Positions 5,600-6,270 of a DNA stretch of 6,270 nucleotides are shown in pieces. Each line of letters begins with the position of its first letter. Positions within the stretch are counted from its first letter, which is position 1. This DNA is from Sphingomonas sp. UBA1000 (GTDB taxonomy: Bacteria; Pseudomonadota; Alphaproteobacteria; Sphingomonadales; Sphingomonadaceae): NCBI GenBank assembly GCA_002291855.1, contig DBAW01000265.1, positions 486 through 6,755 on the forward strand. Direction: 5' to 3'. The position numbers were made by a program, and so were the translations under genes. Below the pieces are notes generated by a model that worked only from the letters and a program-made list of their open reading frames with translations, was not told where the DNA came from and did not search any database.

Positions 5600-5770
5600 T
5601 CGGTCTCCGGCGCTCGAATCGGGGCGCGGTATCAGTCCTCGTGGATGTCCTTGCGGCAAGGCCCCGGCCTTGGCGGCAGGTTCGTGCGCGCCGGGCGGAT
5701 ATTGGCGGGGTCGCATGCGGCCCGGCGCCGGGCGGGGCAGGAATATGGGGCGGATTGCGGGGTGCTGCCG

Positions 5771-5802
5771 GTTGGCGGCCCCTGCAAGCGGGTGCCGCCA
5801 GC
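5771..5802 (+). promoter_or_regulatory. Hairpin abutting the dnaA ribosome binding site
   Basis: GTTGGCGGC (5771-5779) pairs with GCCGCCAGC (5794-5802), nine base pairs including one G-T wobble. The stem continues with CC/GG after one mismatch. It ends one base before the Shine-Dalgarno region AAGGGGAGG (5803-5811). It may modulate ribosome access to dnaA mRNA. Confidence 0.45.
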
Positions 5803-5811
5803 AAGGGGAGG
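5803..5811 (+). promoter_or_regulatory. Ribosome binding site of dnaA
   Basis: AAGGGGAGG is a strong Shine-Dalgarno region ending four bases before ATG 5816. It favours that start over the in-frame ATGs at 5645, 5825, 5831 and 5849. Confidence 0.7.
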
Positions 5812-5815
5812 CCAG

Positions 5816-6270
5816 ATGGCGCAGATGCGGATGCGGGAACAGGAACAGATGGAACGTGGTGAACAGATCACGACCGCCTGGGGGCGCATCCGGGACGGGC
5901 TGAAGCGCGATTGCGGGGCGCGGCTGTTCGATCATTGGCTGAAGCCGATCATGCTCGCCGATGTCAGCGAGGCCGGCGATCAGGTCCGCCTGACCGTGCC
6001 GACCGAGTTCATGGCGAACTGGGTGCGCGCCCATTATGCCGACCGGCTGACGCTGGCATGGCGCGCGGCGCTGCCCGGCGTGCGCGAGGTGCGGATCGAT
6101 GTCGCGCCGACCGATGTCGTCACCCGTCTCTACCCGCGCGACGAAGCCGAGCCGGCGGCCAATCAGGCGGCGGCCCCGGCCGTCCACCCGGCCTTCGATC
6201 CCCGGCAGAGCTTCGAGCGATTCGTCGTCGGCGATGAAAACCGGATGGCGTTCAACGCCGCCCGCGCGCT
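5816..6270 (+). CDS. dnaA: Chromosomal replication initiator DnaA, N-terminal part (3' end outside window)
   Basis: DnaA binds 9-mer boxes at oriC, forms an ATP-dependent filament, melts the origin and helps load the helicase. The window shows 151 codons. Domain I starts around residue 18 (ITTAWGRIRDGLKRD) and includes FDHWLKPIML and TEFMANWVRAHYADRL, a recognisable oligomerisation/helicase-contact domain. A short Ala/Pro-rich linker (domain II, about 107-130) follows. SFERFVVGDENRMAFNAAR (132-150) is the typical opening of the AAA+ domain. Walker A, Walker B and the DNA-binding domain lie beyond the edge. ATG 5816 is chosen for its strong ribosome binding site. ATG 5849 would give an N-terminus closer to the usual length, preceded only by AGGA. 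The codons between them are tandem hexamer repeats. The gene probably has its own promoter and DnaA/CcrM-linked control. Confidence 0.96.
   Translation, partial: MAQMRMREQEQMERGEQITTAWGRIRDGLKRDCGARLFDHWLKPIMLADVSEAGDQVRLTVPTEFMANWVRAHYADRLTLAWRAALPGVREVRIDVAPTDVVTRLYPRDEAEPAANQAAAPAVHPAFDPRQSFERFVVGDENRMAFNAARA

Larger units (their letters stand above)
5440..5620. promoter_or_regulatory. Cluster of four GANTC (CcrM-type) methylation sites upstream of dnaA
   Basis: GATTC (5440-5444), GAGTC (5529-5533), GACTC (5576-5580) and GAATC (5616-5620) lie within 181 bp. By eye I count roughly one such site per several hundred bases elsewhere in the window. GANTC is the target of the cell-cycle methyltransferase CcrM of alphaproteobacteria, and methylation state is known to affect dnaA expression in Caulobacter. 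The third site falls between the candidate -35 and -10 of dnaA. Confidence 0.5.
5606..5815 (+). promoter_or_regulatory. Long structured leader of dnaA
   Basis: This 210-base, GC-rich stretch has no convincing gene. It contains two mutually exclusive hairpins that share the arm CAAGG (5657-5661): one with CCTTG at 5649-5653, one with CCTTG at 5668-5672. It also holds the palindromes CGCATGCG (5712-5719) and GCCCGGCGCCGGGC (5720-5733), and a hairpin at 5771-5802 next to the ribosome binding site. It is open in the dnaA frame throughout. Its boundaries depend on the promoter assignment. Confidence 0.4.

Noticed and set aside
5500..5862. 120-codon plus-strand frame starting at TTG in the dnaA leader
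   Set aside because: It has a rare start codon, no Shine-Dalgarno, and runs out of frame into dnaA. Its composition is Gly/Ala/Arg shadow.
5420..6187. 255-codon open frame on the minus strand over the dnaA control region
   Set aside because: It overlaps the secure dnaA coding region, has no ribosome binding site I can see, and its product looks like an antisense translation.
1..6270. Novel multi-gene defence, mobile or biosynthetic system
   Set aside because: Every long coding region is a recognisable housekeeping or metabolic family. There are no integrase, transposase, toxin-antitoxin or CRISPR signs, and no compositional break.

Overview
The window is high-GC bacterial chromosome and looks like a sphingomonad-type alphaproteobacterium. 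The evidence is the rpsT-dnaA gene order, the close resemblance of the proteins to alphaproteobacterial families as I remember them, TTGACC-type promoter elements, and GANTC (CcrM-type) sites clustered upstream of dnaA. The assignment below class level is inference. All recognised genes lie on the + strand.

Layout: (1) 1-215 is the 3' end of ndk (nucleoside diphosphate kinase), including its catalytic histidine. It is followed by a cluster of palindromes and a strong GC hairpin (216-300). (2) 388-2481 encodes a class A penicillin-binding protein, a bifunctional peptidoglycan synthase with all transglycosylase and transpeptidase motifs and an unusual acidic C-terminal tail. (3) 2551-3744 and 3811-4950 encode an acyl-CoA dehydrogenase pair resembling the large and small subunits of pimeloyl-CoA dehydrogenase (PimC/PimD). 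The first appears to carry the catalytic base and the second appears to have lost it, which suggests an alpha2beta2 enzyme. A 13-bp hairpin sits between them. (4) 5067-5330 is rpsT (ribosomal protein bS20), with its own promoter candidate and two terminators in series. (5) 5331-5815 has no convincing gene. It is the dnaA control region, with two DnaA-box-like sites, a direct repeat, four GANTC sites, a promoter candidate and a long structured leader. (6) 5816-6270 is the start of dnaA, cut by the window edge early in the AAA+ domain.

The genes are mostly independent housekeeping units: nucleotide pools, cell wall growth, acyl-CoA oxidation, ribosome and replication initiation. Only the two acyl-CoA dehydrogenase genes look like an operon. 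I found no mobile element, CRISPR array, tRNA, rRNA or defence locus, and no undescribed multi-gene system. The most interesting material is regulatory: the dnaA upstream region and leader, and the half-inactive dehydrogenase pair.
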